From a cf. Phormidesmis sp. LEGE 11477 (GTDB lineage Bacteria > Cyanobacteriota > Cyanobacteriia > Phormidesmidales > Phormidesmidaceae), in assembly GCF_015207105.1 (NCBI RefSeq), contig NZ_JADEXO010000031.1, positions 1 through 53,725 on the forward strand: a stretch of DNA of 53,725 nt, read 5' to 3'. The position numbers were made by a program, and so were the translations under genes. Shown here one piece after another: positions 35,793 to 44,501 of this stretch (positions within the stretch are counted from its first letter, which is position 1; the number at the start of each line of letters is the position of its first letter). The notes beneath the pieces are model-generated. The model saw only the letters and a list, made by a program, of their open reading frames with translations, did not search any database and was not told the origin of the DNA.

Positions 35793-37337
35793 ATGAAAAA
35801 TTTGAAAGCATTGCTTGCCGTGCCCGCTGCTTTCGGTGCAGTTTTAGCTGTATCCGGTAATGCCGTAGCCGCAGAAAGTCTGGTTGAAGAAAATCTGGTT
35901 GAAAGTGTAGCGGTTGAAAGCGTTGCGGTTGAAGCAGCAGATACAGTTGAAGCCGCAGATGTAATGGTGGCAGAGCCTATTCAGCTCGCACAGGTTACCA
36001 GCGTTTCCGAGCTATCAGATGTTCGTGCAAGTGACTGGGCGTTCACAGCGCTACAGCGTTTGGTCGAAGAGTATGGCTGCTTAGAAGGCTACCCTGACCG
36101 TACCTTCCGTGGTAACCGTGCGATGACTCGCTACGAGTTCGCCGCTGGTTTGAACGCATGTTTGGACGTCGTCATCCAGCTCATCGGTGGCGGTGACCTG
36201 ACTGACGTCAGACGTTTGCAAGAAGAGTTCGCAGCCGAGCTCGCAACTATCCGTGGTCGCACCGACCTGCTAGAAGCTGATGTTGCAGAGCTAGAAGCTA
36301 ATCAGTTCTCTACAACAACTAAGTTGCGCGGTCAGGTGGATGCTCATTTGGTTGTTCCTTTCGGCGAAGCTGACGGTGAAGTTCCTTTGCTAGATGACGA
36401 TGGGAACCAAGCTACGGACCCCGATGGTACGCCGCTGACCACTCGAGACACACTAGAAGAAGCAGATGCGACCTTTGAGTATCGCGCTCGTTTGAACTTT
36501 GACACTAGCTTCACTGGCGAAGATAGACTACGCCTTCGTTTGCAGGCATCTGACTCTGCTAGCTCCCTGGTCAATGCAGGCGGTCTAGCTAGCCAAAGTG
36601 GTCGTCGAAATGGCTTTGAAGACAATATTGGCCTAGACGATGTCTACTACAGCTTCCCGATTGGTAATCGTATCAGCGGTATCATCGCGGCTAACAGCAT
36701 CGTGACTGATGATTTTGTAACTAGCACTATCGTTCCTTATGATGGTCCTGCAGTTGCTGATGTCAGTGGCCCTGTATTCTATGACCAGTTCGCAGGCGGC
36801 AACTTCGGTGCTGGTGTAAACTTTGCCTTCACTGATAACTTGGTTCTAGACCTTGGGTATTCCTCCGAGGCGAGCAATGTTAATACCGACGATGGCGGAA
36901 TCTTCGAAGAGTACAGCTACATCGCGCAGTTGAACTTCTTAACAGATGGCTTGTTCAATGCTGCGGTTACCTATATCGATGGCGAAAGTGATGAGCTAGA
37001 TACTCCTGATTACACCATTGCAGGTCTGCTAAATCTCGACTTTGGCCGCGTTGAAGTAGGTGGTCACTATGCCTACTCGCCTTCTGATGACGGCGACCAA
37101 GACTCTTACGGTTTAGGTGTCACCGTGCCTGACCTCTTCGGTGCTGGCAATCAGCTCGGTCTCTACGGCACTATCTTGCCTGATGATGAGGATGAGCCTT
37201 TGGTAGTAGAAGCTTACTATCAGCTAGGTCTTAACGAGTACTTCTCGATTACGCCTGCTGTAATCTACGCTGACAACGACTCCGGTGATGACAGCGAGAA
37301 CATCTACGGTGCTCTCCGCGCTACCTTCAATTTCTAA
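35793..37337 (+). CDS. SLH-domain outer membrane porin (iron-uptake-porin type, OprB-like)
   Basis: From the ATG at 35793 the 514-residue protein has a signal peptide ending in GNAVAAES, then an acidic linker, an S-layer homology domain (SDWAFTALQRLVEEYGCLEG, YPDRTFRGNRAMTRYEFAAG) and a short coiled coil (LQEEFAAELATIRGRTDLLE). The rest is a beta barrel with alternating hydrophobic residues and a final aromatic (ATFNF). This is the plan of cyanobacterial major porins such as Slr1841/SomA; the SLH domain binds peptidoglycan-linked polysaccharide. A perfect terminator follows. High expression is likely. Confidence 0.93.
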   Translation: MKNLKALLAVPAAFGAVLAVSGNAVAAESLVEENLVESVAVESVAVEAADTVEAADVMVAEPIQLAQVTSVSELSDVRASDWAFTALQRLVEEYGCLEGYPDRTFRGNRAMTRYEFAAGLNACLDVVIQLIGGGDLTDVRRLQEEFAAELATIRGRTDLLEADVAELEANQFSTTTKLRGQVDAHLVVPFGEADGEVPLLDDDGNQATDPDGTPLTTRDTLEEADATFEYRARLNFDTSFTGEDRLRLRLQASDSASSLVNAGGLASQSGRRNGFEDNIGLDDVYYSFPIGNRISGIIAANSIVTDDFVTSTIVPYDGPAVADVSGPVFYDQFAGGNFGAGVNFAFTDNLVLDLGYSSEASNVNTDDGGIFEEYSYIAQLNFLTDGLFNAAVTYIDGESDELDTPDYTIAGLLNLDFGRVEVGGHYAYSPSDDGDQDSYGLGVTVPDLFGAGNQLGLYGTILPDDEDEPLVVEAYYQLGLNEYFSITPAVIYADNDSGDDSENIYGALRATFNF

Positions 37338-37390
37338 ACTTCGAGTGACCTCAGATAGGTTCTAGACCTTGAAGAAGTGATAAGTTAGCG

Positions 37391-37423
37391 AAAAAGGCTC
37401 TACAGATTTGTAGAGCCTTTTTT
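37391..37423 (+). terminator. Terminator of the porin gene
   Basis: A 9-bp stem, GGCTCTACA with TGTAGAGCC, loop GATT, is extended by A5/T5 and runs into T7. It lies 54 bp after the porin stop. Confidence 0.95.
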
Positions 37424-37539
37424 GTTGCATTCTCTAAAGAAACAATCCCCACCGTGGAACCGGAGTATACTAGAAATTGTTGGGCCAAACCTTTGTTGAC
37501 TGGCCTGCATCTTGGCTGGTCCTTCTCCCCTAAATAGCT

Positions 37540-37974
37540 GTGGAACTATCGTGCAAAAGTGAGTACGCGCTGCTGGCTTTGATAGAGCTGAGTTTGCACT
37601 ACAGCAAGGGTGAACCGTTAAGAATCTGTCAGATTGCAGCAGAGCAGGGGATTCCCGATCGGTATCTAGAACAGCTATTAGCAACGCTGCGTCGGGGTGG
37701 ATTTGTCAAGAGTCAAAGAGGGGCGAAGGGCGGATACTTATTGACTCGTGAGCCTTGGAAAGTAACGCTGTTAGATGTGGTGAGCTGTATTGAAGGGTTT
37801 GATGCCAAGGCTAAAGAAGTGAAGTCGCCACAGACAACAGAAGGCGCGGTGGTCAGTGAAGTTTGGCAAGAGGTGCGGCGATCGGCTGAGTCGGTGCTAG
37901 AAGGATATACGCTGCAAGATCTAGTGGACAAGCGCAACGCTCGACAGCAGGTTGATCTGATGTATTACATATAG
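37540..37974 (+). CDS. Rrf2-family transcriptional regulator, CymR-like
   Basis: The 144-residue protein, from a GTG start, has the Rrf2 winged helix: CKSEYALLALIELSLHY, ICQIAAEQGIPDRYLEQLLA and GYLLTREPWKVTLLDVV. It lacks the three-cysteine [Fe-S] cluster motif of IscR/NsrR, and its only conserved-region Cys is Cys5 and the helix ones at positions 30 and 84. In that it resembles CymR, a sulfur regulator that binds cysteine synthase. Its position 30 bp upstream of cysK fits this. Regulation of cysteine supply is likely, though direct evidence is absent. Confidence 0.87.
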   Translation: MELSCKSEYALLALIELSLHYSKGEPLRICQIAAEQGIPDRYLEQLLATLRRGGFVKSQRGAKGGYLLTREPWKVTLLDVVSCIEGFDAKAKEVKSPQTTEGAVVSEVWQEVRRSAESVLEGYTLQDLVDKRNARQQVDLMYYI

Positions 37975-38007
37975 CTATTAGCCGTTGGCAATGAGGAGAG
38001 GGTTGTG

Positions 38008-38955
38008 ATGAAGATTGCGAATAATATGACTGAGCTGATCGGGCGTACGCCGATGGTGCGTCTAGATCGGATCCCTAAAAGTGAGGGATGTGTCGCTCAG
38101 ATTGTGGTGAAGCTAGAGGGGATGAATCCGTCGGCTTCGGTAAAGGATCGGATTGGCATCAGCATGATCGAGGCGGCTGAAAAAGCAGGCGATATCGTCC
38201 CAGGGAAAACGACTCTAGTAGAGCCGACTTCGGGAAACACGGGAATTGCGCTAGCAATGGCAGCGGCGGCGAAAGGGTACCGACTAGTATTGACGATGCC
38301 AGAGACGATGAGTTCTGAGCGGCGAGCAATGCTGCGAGCCTATGGGGCAGAGCTAGAACTTACGCCCGGCATAGAGGGGATGAGCGGCTGTATTCAGCGA
38401 GCGCAGACCTTGGTAGATACGCTCCCGGATGCTTATATGCTGCAGCAGTTTGACAATCCTGCTAATCCATCAATCCATCGACGTTCGACAGCGGAAGAAA
38501 TTTGGCAGGATACTGAAGGTCAGGTGGATTTTTTGGTCGCGGGTGTAGGTACGGGCGGCACCATTACCGGAGTTGGCGAAGTAATCAAACAGCGGAAGCC
38601 TAGCTTTCGCGTAGTGGCAGTAGAGCCTGTCAATAGTGCTGTGCTGTCTGGCAAGATGCCTGGTCCGCACAAGATTCAAGGAATCGGCGCTGGCTTTGTG
38701 CCAAAGGTGTTGAAACAGGAGCTGATTGATGAAGTGGTCACGGTAGCGGATGACGAGGCGATCGCATTCGGTAGACGCCTTGCTAGAGAAGAAGGCATTC
38801 TCTCTGGAATCTCTAGCGGTGCGGCTCTGTGTGCAGCGGTAAGAATCGCAAAACGGCCTAAAAATGCAGGCAAGCTGATTGTAATGATTCAGCCTAGCTT
38901 TGGCGAGCGATATTTAAGTACGCCGCTGTTTCAAGATCCTGAGCCGATGGGGTAG
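38008..38955 (+). CDS. cysK: Cysteine synthase (O-acetylserine sulfhydrylase)
   Basis: The pyridoxal-phosphate enzyme converts O-acetylserine and sulfide to cysteine. Lys in [11 protein letters not shown] forms the Schiff base, and [10 protein letters not shown] binds the substrate carboxylate; [11 protein letters not shown] binds the phosphate. The start at 38008 (ATG) or the GTG one codon earlier are both possible behind GAGGAG. It is 315 residues, near normal. It follows the Rrf2 regulator with a 30-bp gap, and the two may be one operon and physically interact as CymR and CysK do in Bacillus. Confidence 0.95.
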   Translation: MKIANNMTELIGRTPMVRLDRIPKSEGCVAQIVVKLEGMNPSASVKDRIGISMIEAAEKAGDIVPGKTTLVEPTSGNTGIALAMAAAAKGYRLVLTMPETMSSERRAMLRAYGAELELTPGIEGMSGCIQRAQTLVDTLPDAYMLQQFDNPANPSIHRRSTAEEIWQDTEGQVDFLVAGVGTGGTITGVGEVIKQRKPSFRVVAVEPVNSAVLSGKMPGPHKIQGIGAGFVPKVLKQELIDEVVTVADDEAIAFGRRLAREEGILSGISSGAALCAAVRIAKRPKNAGKLIVMIQPSFGERYLSTPLFQDPEPMG

Positions 38956-39015
38956 GTTGCTCTTATAGCTTGCATCGTTCGCATCTGTACGGTGGCTATA
39001 GCTCTGTAGTAATCC

Positions 39016-39108
39016 GCGCTTAGCTTAAGCCATATCTAGAAGCTGTAGCTCTTGCCCCATATAGCGCTAAGCACATAGCAATCCACTGATGCATCAGCGG
39101 ATTGCTAT
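39016..39108 (-). repeat. Two-hairpin structured element, copy 2
   Basis: On the minus strand a 34-nt near-palindrome (39075-39108, arms ATAGCAATCC and GGATTGCTAT, centre ATGCAT, 16 of 17 Watson-Crick pairs) is followed at once by a second hairpin. Its arms are GTGCTTAGC (39074-39066) and GCTAAGCGC (39024-39016), enclosing 41 nt. It matches the element at 8734-8825 in arrangement. The stems differ by compensatory changes at two positions of hairpin 2. It lies between cysK and tRNA-Phe, in non-coding DNA. Confidence 0.65.
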
Positions 39109-39195
39109 ACAACGGCTTCGACCCGATGCGCTCTAAAGTGAACCTTAAAACAAAGCCCTAAACCACAGGGCTCAGGGTTCTGATAAATATCGAGA

Positions 39196-39268
39196 TGCCA
39201 GGAGGCGGACTTGAACCGCCGACACGAGGATTTTCAATCCACTGCTCTACCAGCTGAGCTATCCCGGC
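39196..39268 (-). tRNA. trnF: tRNA-Phe (GAA)
   Basis: The 73-nt cloverleaf on the minus strand has the acceptor stem GCCGGGA with TCCTGGC (one G-T pair), a D arm AGCTCAGCTGGTAGAGC, anticodon loop TTGAAAA with anticodon GAA, and a T arm GGCGG-TTCAAGT-CCGCC. The discriminator base is A and CCA is not encoded. No intron is present. Confidence 0.96.
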
Positions 39269-39411
39269 TTGCGCGTTTTGCGCCTATCTAAGTTAACAAA
39301 ATAGGGGGACGGTAGCAAGACATTTTTCCAAGGCGTTTTACGGTTCCACGTCGGCAGCACACCCCTTGAAACGTCTTTATTGTCAACCCGTCTGAACGAT
39401 CTAGCGTTTGT

Positions 39412-39849
39412 TTAGAATTCGATTGGACGTAGACGGGCGACTTTGATCGAAAAGGGACCAGAGCCTTCGCCAGCATAGGACCGAACGCGGATAGTGTATT
39501 TGCCCGCTTCACTGATTCTGGCGAACAGCAGAGAATTGGTGCTGCCGTCGGGGCCATCGTCGTTTTCGCTGACGGTAATGCCATTGGCGTCCATTAACAT
39601 GACTAGCGTGTCAAATTCTTCTGAAATGGCATCGACGGTGATCTGATCGCCTGCTTCTAGATCGACAACATAGTCTTTGGCAAAGCCACCTAGACCAGTG
39701 GGGATATCGCTACTAGAAAGGGTGTCATTGACTTCTTGGCCGTTAATGACGGGTGGATTGTATAGCTCAGCGGCAGCTTTGCCTGTACCCAGACCAGCTG
39801 TGAGTAGGAAGGCCGGAACTGCGATCGCTAGGAATTTAGTCGGTTTCAT
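39412..39849 (-). CDS. Exported PPC-domain protein
   Basis: The 145-residue protein has a signal peptide (hydrophobic about 7-25, cleavage near AAAELY). The mature part forms one pre-peptidase C-terminal-like beta domain: VNDTLSSSD, DYVVDLEAGDQITVDAISEE, FDTLVMLMDANG, NDDGPDGSTNSLLFARISE and GKYTIRVRSYAGEGSGPFSI. Such domains usually accompany proteases or bind polymers; here it stands alone. It lies between tRNA-Phe and a small Cys protein on the same strand. Confidence 0.83.
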   Translation of the reverse strand: MKPTKFLAIAVPAFLLTAGLGTGKAAAELYNPPVINGQEVNDTLSSSDIPTGLGGFAKDYVVDLEAGDQITVDAISEEFDTLVMLMDANGITVSENDDGPDGSTNSLLFARISEAGKYTIRVRSYAGEGSGPFSIKVARLRPIEF

Positions 39850-39928
39850 AGAATTTAGCTAGATTGCGTTAGATCAAGTTGACAAGCGCTGCGGCCAGGG
39901 TCACTAGCAGTCAGAGTTTTGAGAAGAG

Positions 39929-40153
39929 CTAGGTAGAAGGTGCATCTTTGTAGTAGTCATCCGCGCTGATGCTTTCATTCTTCCCCTGTTCATTAATGCA
40001 TCCAGCCTTTTTATTGTACTGACAGACTCTAGCCCATAATTTGGCTCGGCTGCCCTGAGGGCCGGTAGAGAAGATGACGCGATCGCCTCCTGCAGTGCCA
40101 GTGATTATCTTGACGCTGCAAACGGAACACGTCTGAGTAGTGGGATCTGCCAT
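39929..40153 (-). CDS. Small cysteine-containing protein of unknown function (74 aa)
   Basis: The product opens with MADPTTQTCSVCSVKI, a CxxC pair, and has two more Cys later (RVCQYNKKAGCINEQG), a possible four-cysteine metal site. Between them is a basic strand-rich segment (GDRVIFSTGPQGSRAKLWA). No signal peptide or membrane helix is seen. It is probably a conserved cyanobacterial small protein. The PPC gene lies 79 bp downstream on the same strand. Confidence 0.65.
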   Translation of the reverse strand: MADPTTQTCSVCSVKIITGTAGGDRVIFSTGPQGSRAKLWARVCQYNKKAGCINEQGKNESISADDYYKDAPST

Positions 40154-40389
40154 GATGCGGTTAGAATGATTTGCCGTCTAGCCTAGCAAACAGACGCTGA
40201 ACCATAATTTAAGAACTTTGTACCTTGACCTATTTATAGCAAAGTCCAGGCAGAAGCTATACATCTTCAAATTCTATGCATTGAAGGTGAAAATCATGTC
40301 TTCAGAGTGAAGGTTCGAGCGGTTGATCGCGCTAGCTTAGCAAAATCCAGCAATAGATACTCGCTGCCCCATTCTCATGGCTCCTTTTT

Positions 40390-40890
40390 ATGTCTTTGCC
40401 GAATAGCTCTTCTGTAAACAAGCCTGACATAGCGCCTGCTTCGCTTAAACGCTTGCAGCAGATGAGTCATGTCTTGGATAAAGCGATCGCCATTCCAGGC
40501 TCAGATATTCGTGTGGGCCTCGACCCGATTCTAGGACTGCTGCCAGGTGGGGGAGATGTCGTGACGGGCTTACTCTCTGTCTATATCGTATTTGAGGCAG
40601 CGAAGATGGGTCTGCCGGCACAGACGTTAGGACGGATGAGTTTCAACATTTTGCTCGATGTCCTCAGTGGCATGGTGCCTGTGCTAGGCGATCTGTTCGA
40701 TGTGGGTTGGAAAGCTAATAGTCAAAATGTAGCGCTGATAGAAAAGCATGTAGCTGCGCCTAAGCCGAGCCGAGCAGCGGATAAGGTATTCGCAGTGCTT
40801 GTGATTGTAGGGTTGGTAGTGCTGGTTGTTGGTGTAGCTGCGCTATCGGTATGGGTGGTCAGCCAGGTATGGGCGTTGCTGTTTCGATAG
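40390..40890 (+). CDS. DUF4112 membrane protein
   Basis: The 166-residue protein has the DUF4112 core: LDKAIAIPGSDIRVGLDPIL, GLLPGGGDVVTGLLSVYIVF and SFNILLDVLSGMVPVLGDLF, then FDVGWKANSQN. Two or three hydrophobic helices include a long C-terminal one (about 135-160). The function is unknown. It starts an ATG with poor Shine-Dalgarno and stands alone. Confidence 0.88.
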   Translation: MSLPNSSSVNKPDIAPASLKRLQQMSHVLDKAIAIPGSDIRVGLDPILGLLPGGGDVVTGLLSVYIVFEAAKMGLPAQTLGRMSFNILLDVLSGMVPVLGDLFDVGWKANSQNVALIEKHVAAPKPSRAADKVFAVLVIVGLVVLVVGVAALSVWVVSQVWALLFR

Positions 40891-41050
40891 GCTGGGGAGC
40901 TTTGGTTGCATTGGCCAAGTCCTTAGCTAGCCAATCACTCGCAAACTTGGCGTGGGTGCGTGTCATAATAATTCGGCTTCTTTTTGACTAGCGTTTCTAT
41001 TTGCCTAGTCGGGGCTTTCTTCGCATAGCTTTCTTCGTATAGGTATTTCA

Positions 41051-42181
41051 ATGACGACCGCTGAGCAGTTTACCGTAGATATCTCTGAGTCAGACCAGTC
41101 AGTAGATTTGGGGATTGCGGTACCAGCGGTGGACAGCGATCTGTCGGACTATGAATTTCATCAGCGAGTAGAAGTGGCCTGGCAGGTGTGCGATCGCTTT
41201 GATTTGCAAACCGATATCTGGCGCGGGCGAATTTTGAGGGCAGTGCGCGATCGCGAGAAAAGAGGGGCTCACAACAGCGCCGATAGTCTTTCTAACGGCG
41301 ACACTAAAACTTCCAGGTCCAACGCCTCCTCCAACGCTTCTTCGTCAAAAAGTGGTTCTGGCTTTTTGAACTGGCTAAAAGATAGAGACTTGAGCAAAAG
41401 CCAAGCCTACGTCTTGATCGATCTCGCTAACAGCGCCGATCAAATGCTAGAAGACGGCCTGATCGAGACTCAAGATGTCAACCGTTTTAGCAAACGTGCT
41501 TTTTTAGAGACTGCTCAGGCTTCTCCAGAGGTGCAGCAAATTGTCAGCGATGCCGCCCGCCGAGGCGATCAAATTACCCGCAAAGAAGTTCGCAGCTTGT
41601 CGGATGAATGGACCGCCATGAACTCAAGCCTGGTGCCCGAGTCTGTCCGTGCGAAGGTCTCTGATCAGACCATTCCCACTCGCTACTTAACGCCGATGGT
41701 GCGCGAAATGGAAAAGCTGCCACCAAGCCATCAACAGACGCTAAAAAATGAAGTTGACGAAAACCCTGATGTCGATACCCTAAAGCAGGTGACTGCCGAA
41801 GCTAAATACCTATCTCGCTATATAGAGGCGGCTACGCAGGTGCAGACATTAGATCCTGAACAGGTCGATTTAGAGCTGGCCTTAGACGAAGCGATGAGAG
41901 TCGGCTGTCTAAATTCCACTGCTGATCTAGTCAATCAGGCGACTCAGCTAGAGCAGGCTGCCGTCAAGCTATACACTGCCTGGAAGCGGATGAACAAGCT
42001 CTCGGACCGGGTGTTTGTTGACAGCGGTGAAAGCACACCCAATCTGCGATCGCTCCTAGCGGTGCTCAGTCCTCTTTGTAGCGAGGTAGTCGAAGTACAG
42101 CTAGGTGAAACCAACAGCGCCACTTCTAGACAAATCAGGCTAAGAATACTCTCTGATGAGATGAGTGTAGAAGAGGGATAG
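41051..42181 (+). CDS. Cytosolic protein of unknown function, largely helical
   Basis: The 376-residue product has a conserved-looking N-terminal part (DYEFHQRVEVAWQVCDRFDL, QTDIWRGRILRAVRDREKRG), a Ser/Asn-rich insert (about 75-100), then a helical region beginning GFLNWLKDRDLSKSQAYVLI. The latter, with SKSQAYVLIDLA and FSKRAFLETAQ, could be a helix-turn-helix of the ParB/KorB kind. A later region is long and acidic-helical. No family was recognised with confidence. It might be a DNA-binding regulator. Confidence 0.8.
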   Translation: MTTAEQFTVDISESDQSVDLGIAVPAVDSDLSDYEFHQRVEVAWQVCDRFDLQTDIWRGRILRAVRDREKRGAHNSADSLSNGDTKTSRSNASSNASSSKSGSGFLNWLKDRDLSKSQAYVLIDLANSADQMLEDGLIETQDVNRFSKRAFLETAQASPEVQQIVSDAARRGDQITRKEVRSLSDEWTAMNSSLVPESVRAKVSDQTIPTRYLTPMVREMEKLPPSHQQTLKNEVDENPDVDTLKQVTAEAKYLSRYIEAATQVQTLDPEQVDLELALDEAMRVGCLNSTADLVNQATQLEQAAVKLYTAWKRMNKLSDRVFVDSGESTPNLRSLLAVLSPLCSEVVEVQLGETNSATSRQIRLRILSDEMSVEEG

Positions 42182-42479
42182 CAAACAGCAGAATGCATTT
42201 TTCTAGGCTCAATCCGATATCGTAGCTGTTTCCTAATCGGCCTACGCTGTTTTAGAAGCTATCACCATTCCTAAAAATATCGACTGGCCTATAGCGATCA
42301 TCGCAATTAATCAATAATTCTCATACCAGATTTCCTACCCTAGGCTACTCCTTATCTAGGATGATTCTGATAGGCTAGTAAGGACAGAGATTGGTAAGAA
42401 CTATTAAGAACTCTTGAGCGTTTGCCGTCAGGGGTCTAATGGATCAAACACGTTTAATGCAACCTAGGATAGTACAGCT

Positions 42480-43175
42480 ATGCAAACCCTTGAAGTTAGC
42501 CCAGTAATGGATTTCCAAAGTGAAACCTATAAAGACGCTTACAGTCGGATCAACGCGATTGTAATCGAGGGTGAGCTAGAAGCGAACAACAACTACAAGC
42601 AACTATCGGAGCACCTAAGTGATTTCAAGGATGACTTGCTCAAGCTAGCTCGCATGGAAAATCGCCACATGAAAGGGTTTCAAGCCTGTAGTAGGAACCT
42701 CAGCGTTACCCCTGATATGCCCTTTGCTAGAGACTTCTTCGCTCAGCTCCACGACAATTTTCAAACAGCGCTAGCCGAAGGCAAGATGGTCACCTGCTTG
42801 CTGATTCAATCTTTGATTATCGAAACCTTTGCTATTTCTGCCTACAACATCTACATTCCAGTCGCAGACGACTTTGCTCGCAAAATTACAGAAGGCGTCG
42901 TCAAAGATGAGTACATGCATCTGAACTTTGGAGAAGAGTGGCTAAAAGCAAACTTTGAGGCATCCAAGGCCGAGCTAGAGACTGCAAACCGCGCCAATCT
43001 TCCCCTGGTTTGGAAGATGCTTAACCAGGTAGAAGATGACGCGGCTGTTCTTGGCATGGAGAAAGACGCCCTGGTTGAAGATTTTATGATCACTTATGGT
43101 GAGGCGCTTTCCAATATCGGTTTTAGTGCTCGTGATGTGATGCGCCTATCTGCTCAAGGGCTTGCTTCTGCGTAG
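42480..43175 (+). CDS. ado: Aldehyde-deformylating oxygenase
   Basis: The ferritin-like di-iron enzyme cuts fatty aldehyde to an alkane or alkene and formate. Iron ligands are seen in [13 protein letters not shown] (Glu), [12 protein letters not shown] (ExxH), [14 protein letters not shown] and [13 protein letters not shown] (ExxH). The 231-residue length is normal. It is followed, after a terminator, by aar, its aldehyde source. The ATG at 42480 agrees with the usual family start. Alkanes influence thylakoid membrane curvature and fitness. Confidence 0.97.
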   Translation: MQTLEVSPVMDFQSETYKDAYSRINAIVIEGELEANNNYKQLSEHLSDFKDDLLKLARMENRHMKGFQACSRNLSVTPDMPFARDFFAQLHDNFQTALAEGKMVTCLLIQSLIIETFAISAYNIYIPVADDFARKITEGVVKDEYMHLNFGEEWLKANFEASKAELETANRANLPLVWKMLNQVEDDAAVLGMEKDALVEDFMITYGEALSNIGFSARDVMRLSAQGLASA

Positions 43176-43237
43176 ACGCTTAGTGTCTATGCGGTGTCTG
43201 CAAGCGACTCCATGCATGGAGTCGCTTGCAGCTTTTT
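43170..43237 (+). terminator. Two-hairpin terminator of ado
   Basis: An 8-bp hairpin (GCGTAGAC with GTCTATGC, 43170-43177 and 43185-43192) contains the ado stop codon. It is followed by a perfect 34-nt palindrome (43198-43231, arms CTGCAAGCGACTCC and GGAGTCGCTTGCAG about ATGCAT), then TTTTT (43233-43237). This separates ado from aar. Confidence 0.88.
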
Positions 43238-43386
43238 ACTATTTCAGTATTGCTTCCTTTCCTTTCCTTTCAAAGCTGGCCTCCTCTGATTTTGGGGCTA
43301 CTGACCAGCAGGACGGAATAAAAATTAGGATGCACGTAGCGAAGTATCCATTTTCTTTTAACGCACAAGCCGTTAGTAACTCCTGA

Positions 43387-44406
43387 ATGTTTGGTTTAAT
43401 TGGTCATCTCACCAGCCTAGAACATGCTAAGTCCGTCGCTCATAAGCTGGGCTACCCTGAATACGCAGAACAAGGCTTAGATTTTTGGTGTAGTGCCCCG
43501 CCGCAAGTCGTCGATCACTTCAAAGTAGTGAGCGCTACGGGGCAAACGATCGAAGGTAAGTATGTCGAGTCTTGCTTTTTGCCAGAGATGCTGGCGAATC
43601 GGCGGATCAAAGCTGCCACTCGCAAGATCCTCAATGCGATGGCGCATGCTCAAAAAGAAGGGATTAACATCACAGCGCTAGGCGGCTTTTCGTCCATCAT
43701 CTTTGAGAACTTCAAGCTAGAGCAAATCAAGCGGGTTCGGAACTTGGATTTGGACTTTAGCAAGTTTACGACTGGAAATACGCACACAGCCTATGTGATC
43801 TGCAAGCAGGTAGAGGATGCTGCGCCCGGTCTCGGTATTGATCTGACCGAGGCGACAGTTGCAGTCTGCGGTGCGACAGGAGATATTGGTAGCGCAGTCT
43901 GTCGTTGGTTGACGGGTCGCACAGGTGTTAAGGATTTGCTGCTAGTCGCTCGTAATCAAGAGCGTTTGGAAAACTTGCAGGCAGAGCTCAAGTTTGGCCG
44001 GGTGCAGACATTAGATGAAGCGCTGCCTCAGGCGGATGTGGTGGTATGGGTCGCTAGCATGCCCAAGGGTGTGGAAGTGAATCTAGAGACGCTGAAGCAA
44101 CCTTGCTTGATGGTAGACGGTGGCTATCCAAAAAATATGGACGCGACGTTTTCGTATCCGGGTATTACGGTACTTAAAGGTGGCATCGTAGAGCACATGC
44201 TAGATATCGACTGGCACATCATGAATATTGTGAATATGGATGTGCCGGGCCGTCAGCTATTTGCTTGCTTTGCAGAATCTATGCTGCTGGAGTTTGAAAA
44301 GCTGCATACCAATTTCTCTTGGGGACGTAATCAAATCACGCTAGAGAAGATGGATTTGATCGGCGAAGCGTCTAGGCGGCATGGGTTTAAACCGCTGCTG
44401 ACCTGA
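43387..44406 (+). CDS. aar: Long-chain acyl-ACP reductase (aldehyde-forming)
   Basis: The 339-residue enzyme reduces fatty acyl-ACP to aldehyde with NADPH, feeding ADO. A Rossmann loop [14 protein letters not shown] lies near residue 165. The N-terminal block ([20 protein letters not shown]), a catalytic Cys in ESCFLPEML or a nearby one, and [10 protein letters not shown]-like [14 protein letters not shown] are typical of cyanobacterial AAR. Its neighbours ado and accA are those seen in many cyanobacteria. Confidence 0.96.
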   Translation: MFGLIGHLTSLEHAKSVAHKLGYPEYAEQGLDFWCSAPPQVVDHFKVVSATGQTIEGKYVESCFLPEMLANRRIKAATRKILNAMAHAQKEGINITALGGFSSIIFENFKLEQIKRVRNLDLDFSKFTTGNTHTAYVICKQVEDAAPGLGIDLTEATVAVCGATGDIGSAVCRWLTGRTGVKDLLLVARNQERLENLQAELKFGRVQTLDEALPQADVVVWVASMPKGVEVNLETLKQPCLMVDGGYPKNMDATFSYPGITVLKGGIVEHMLDIDWHIMNIVNMDVPGRQLFACFAESMLLEFEKLHTNFSWGRNQITLEKMDLIGEASRRHGFKPLLT

Positions 44407-44501
44407 TGTAGTGGTTGCTACAAATGCGATACGCTAGTACCGCTAGCTGAGCGTCTGGTTCAGCTTTTGACTGGACCCTTTATTTAGCCCTTAAACCCCC
44501 T

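Noticed and set aside
42439-42507. 22-codon frame overlapping the ado start
   Set aside because: No Shine-Dalgarno; it runs into ado in another frame and is probably chance.
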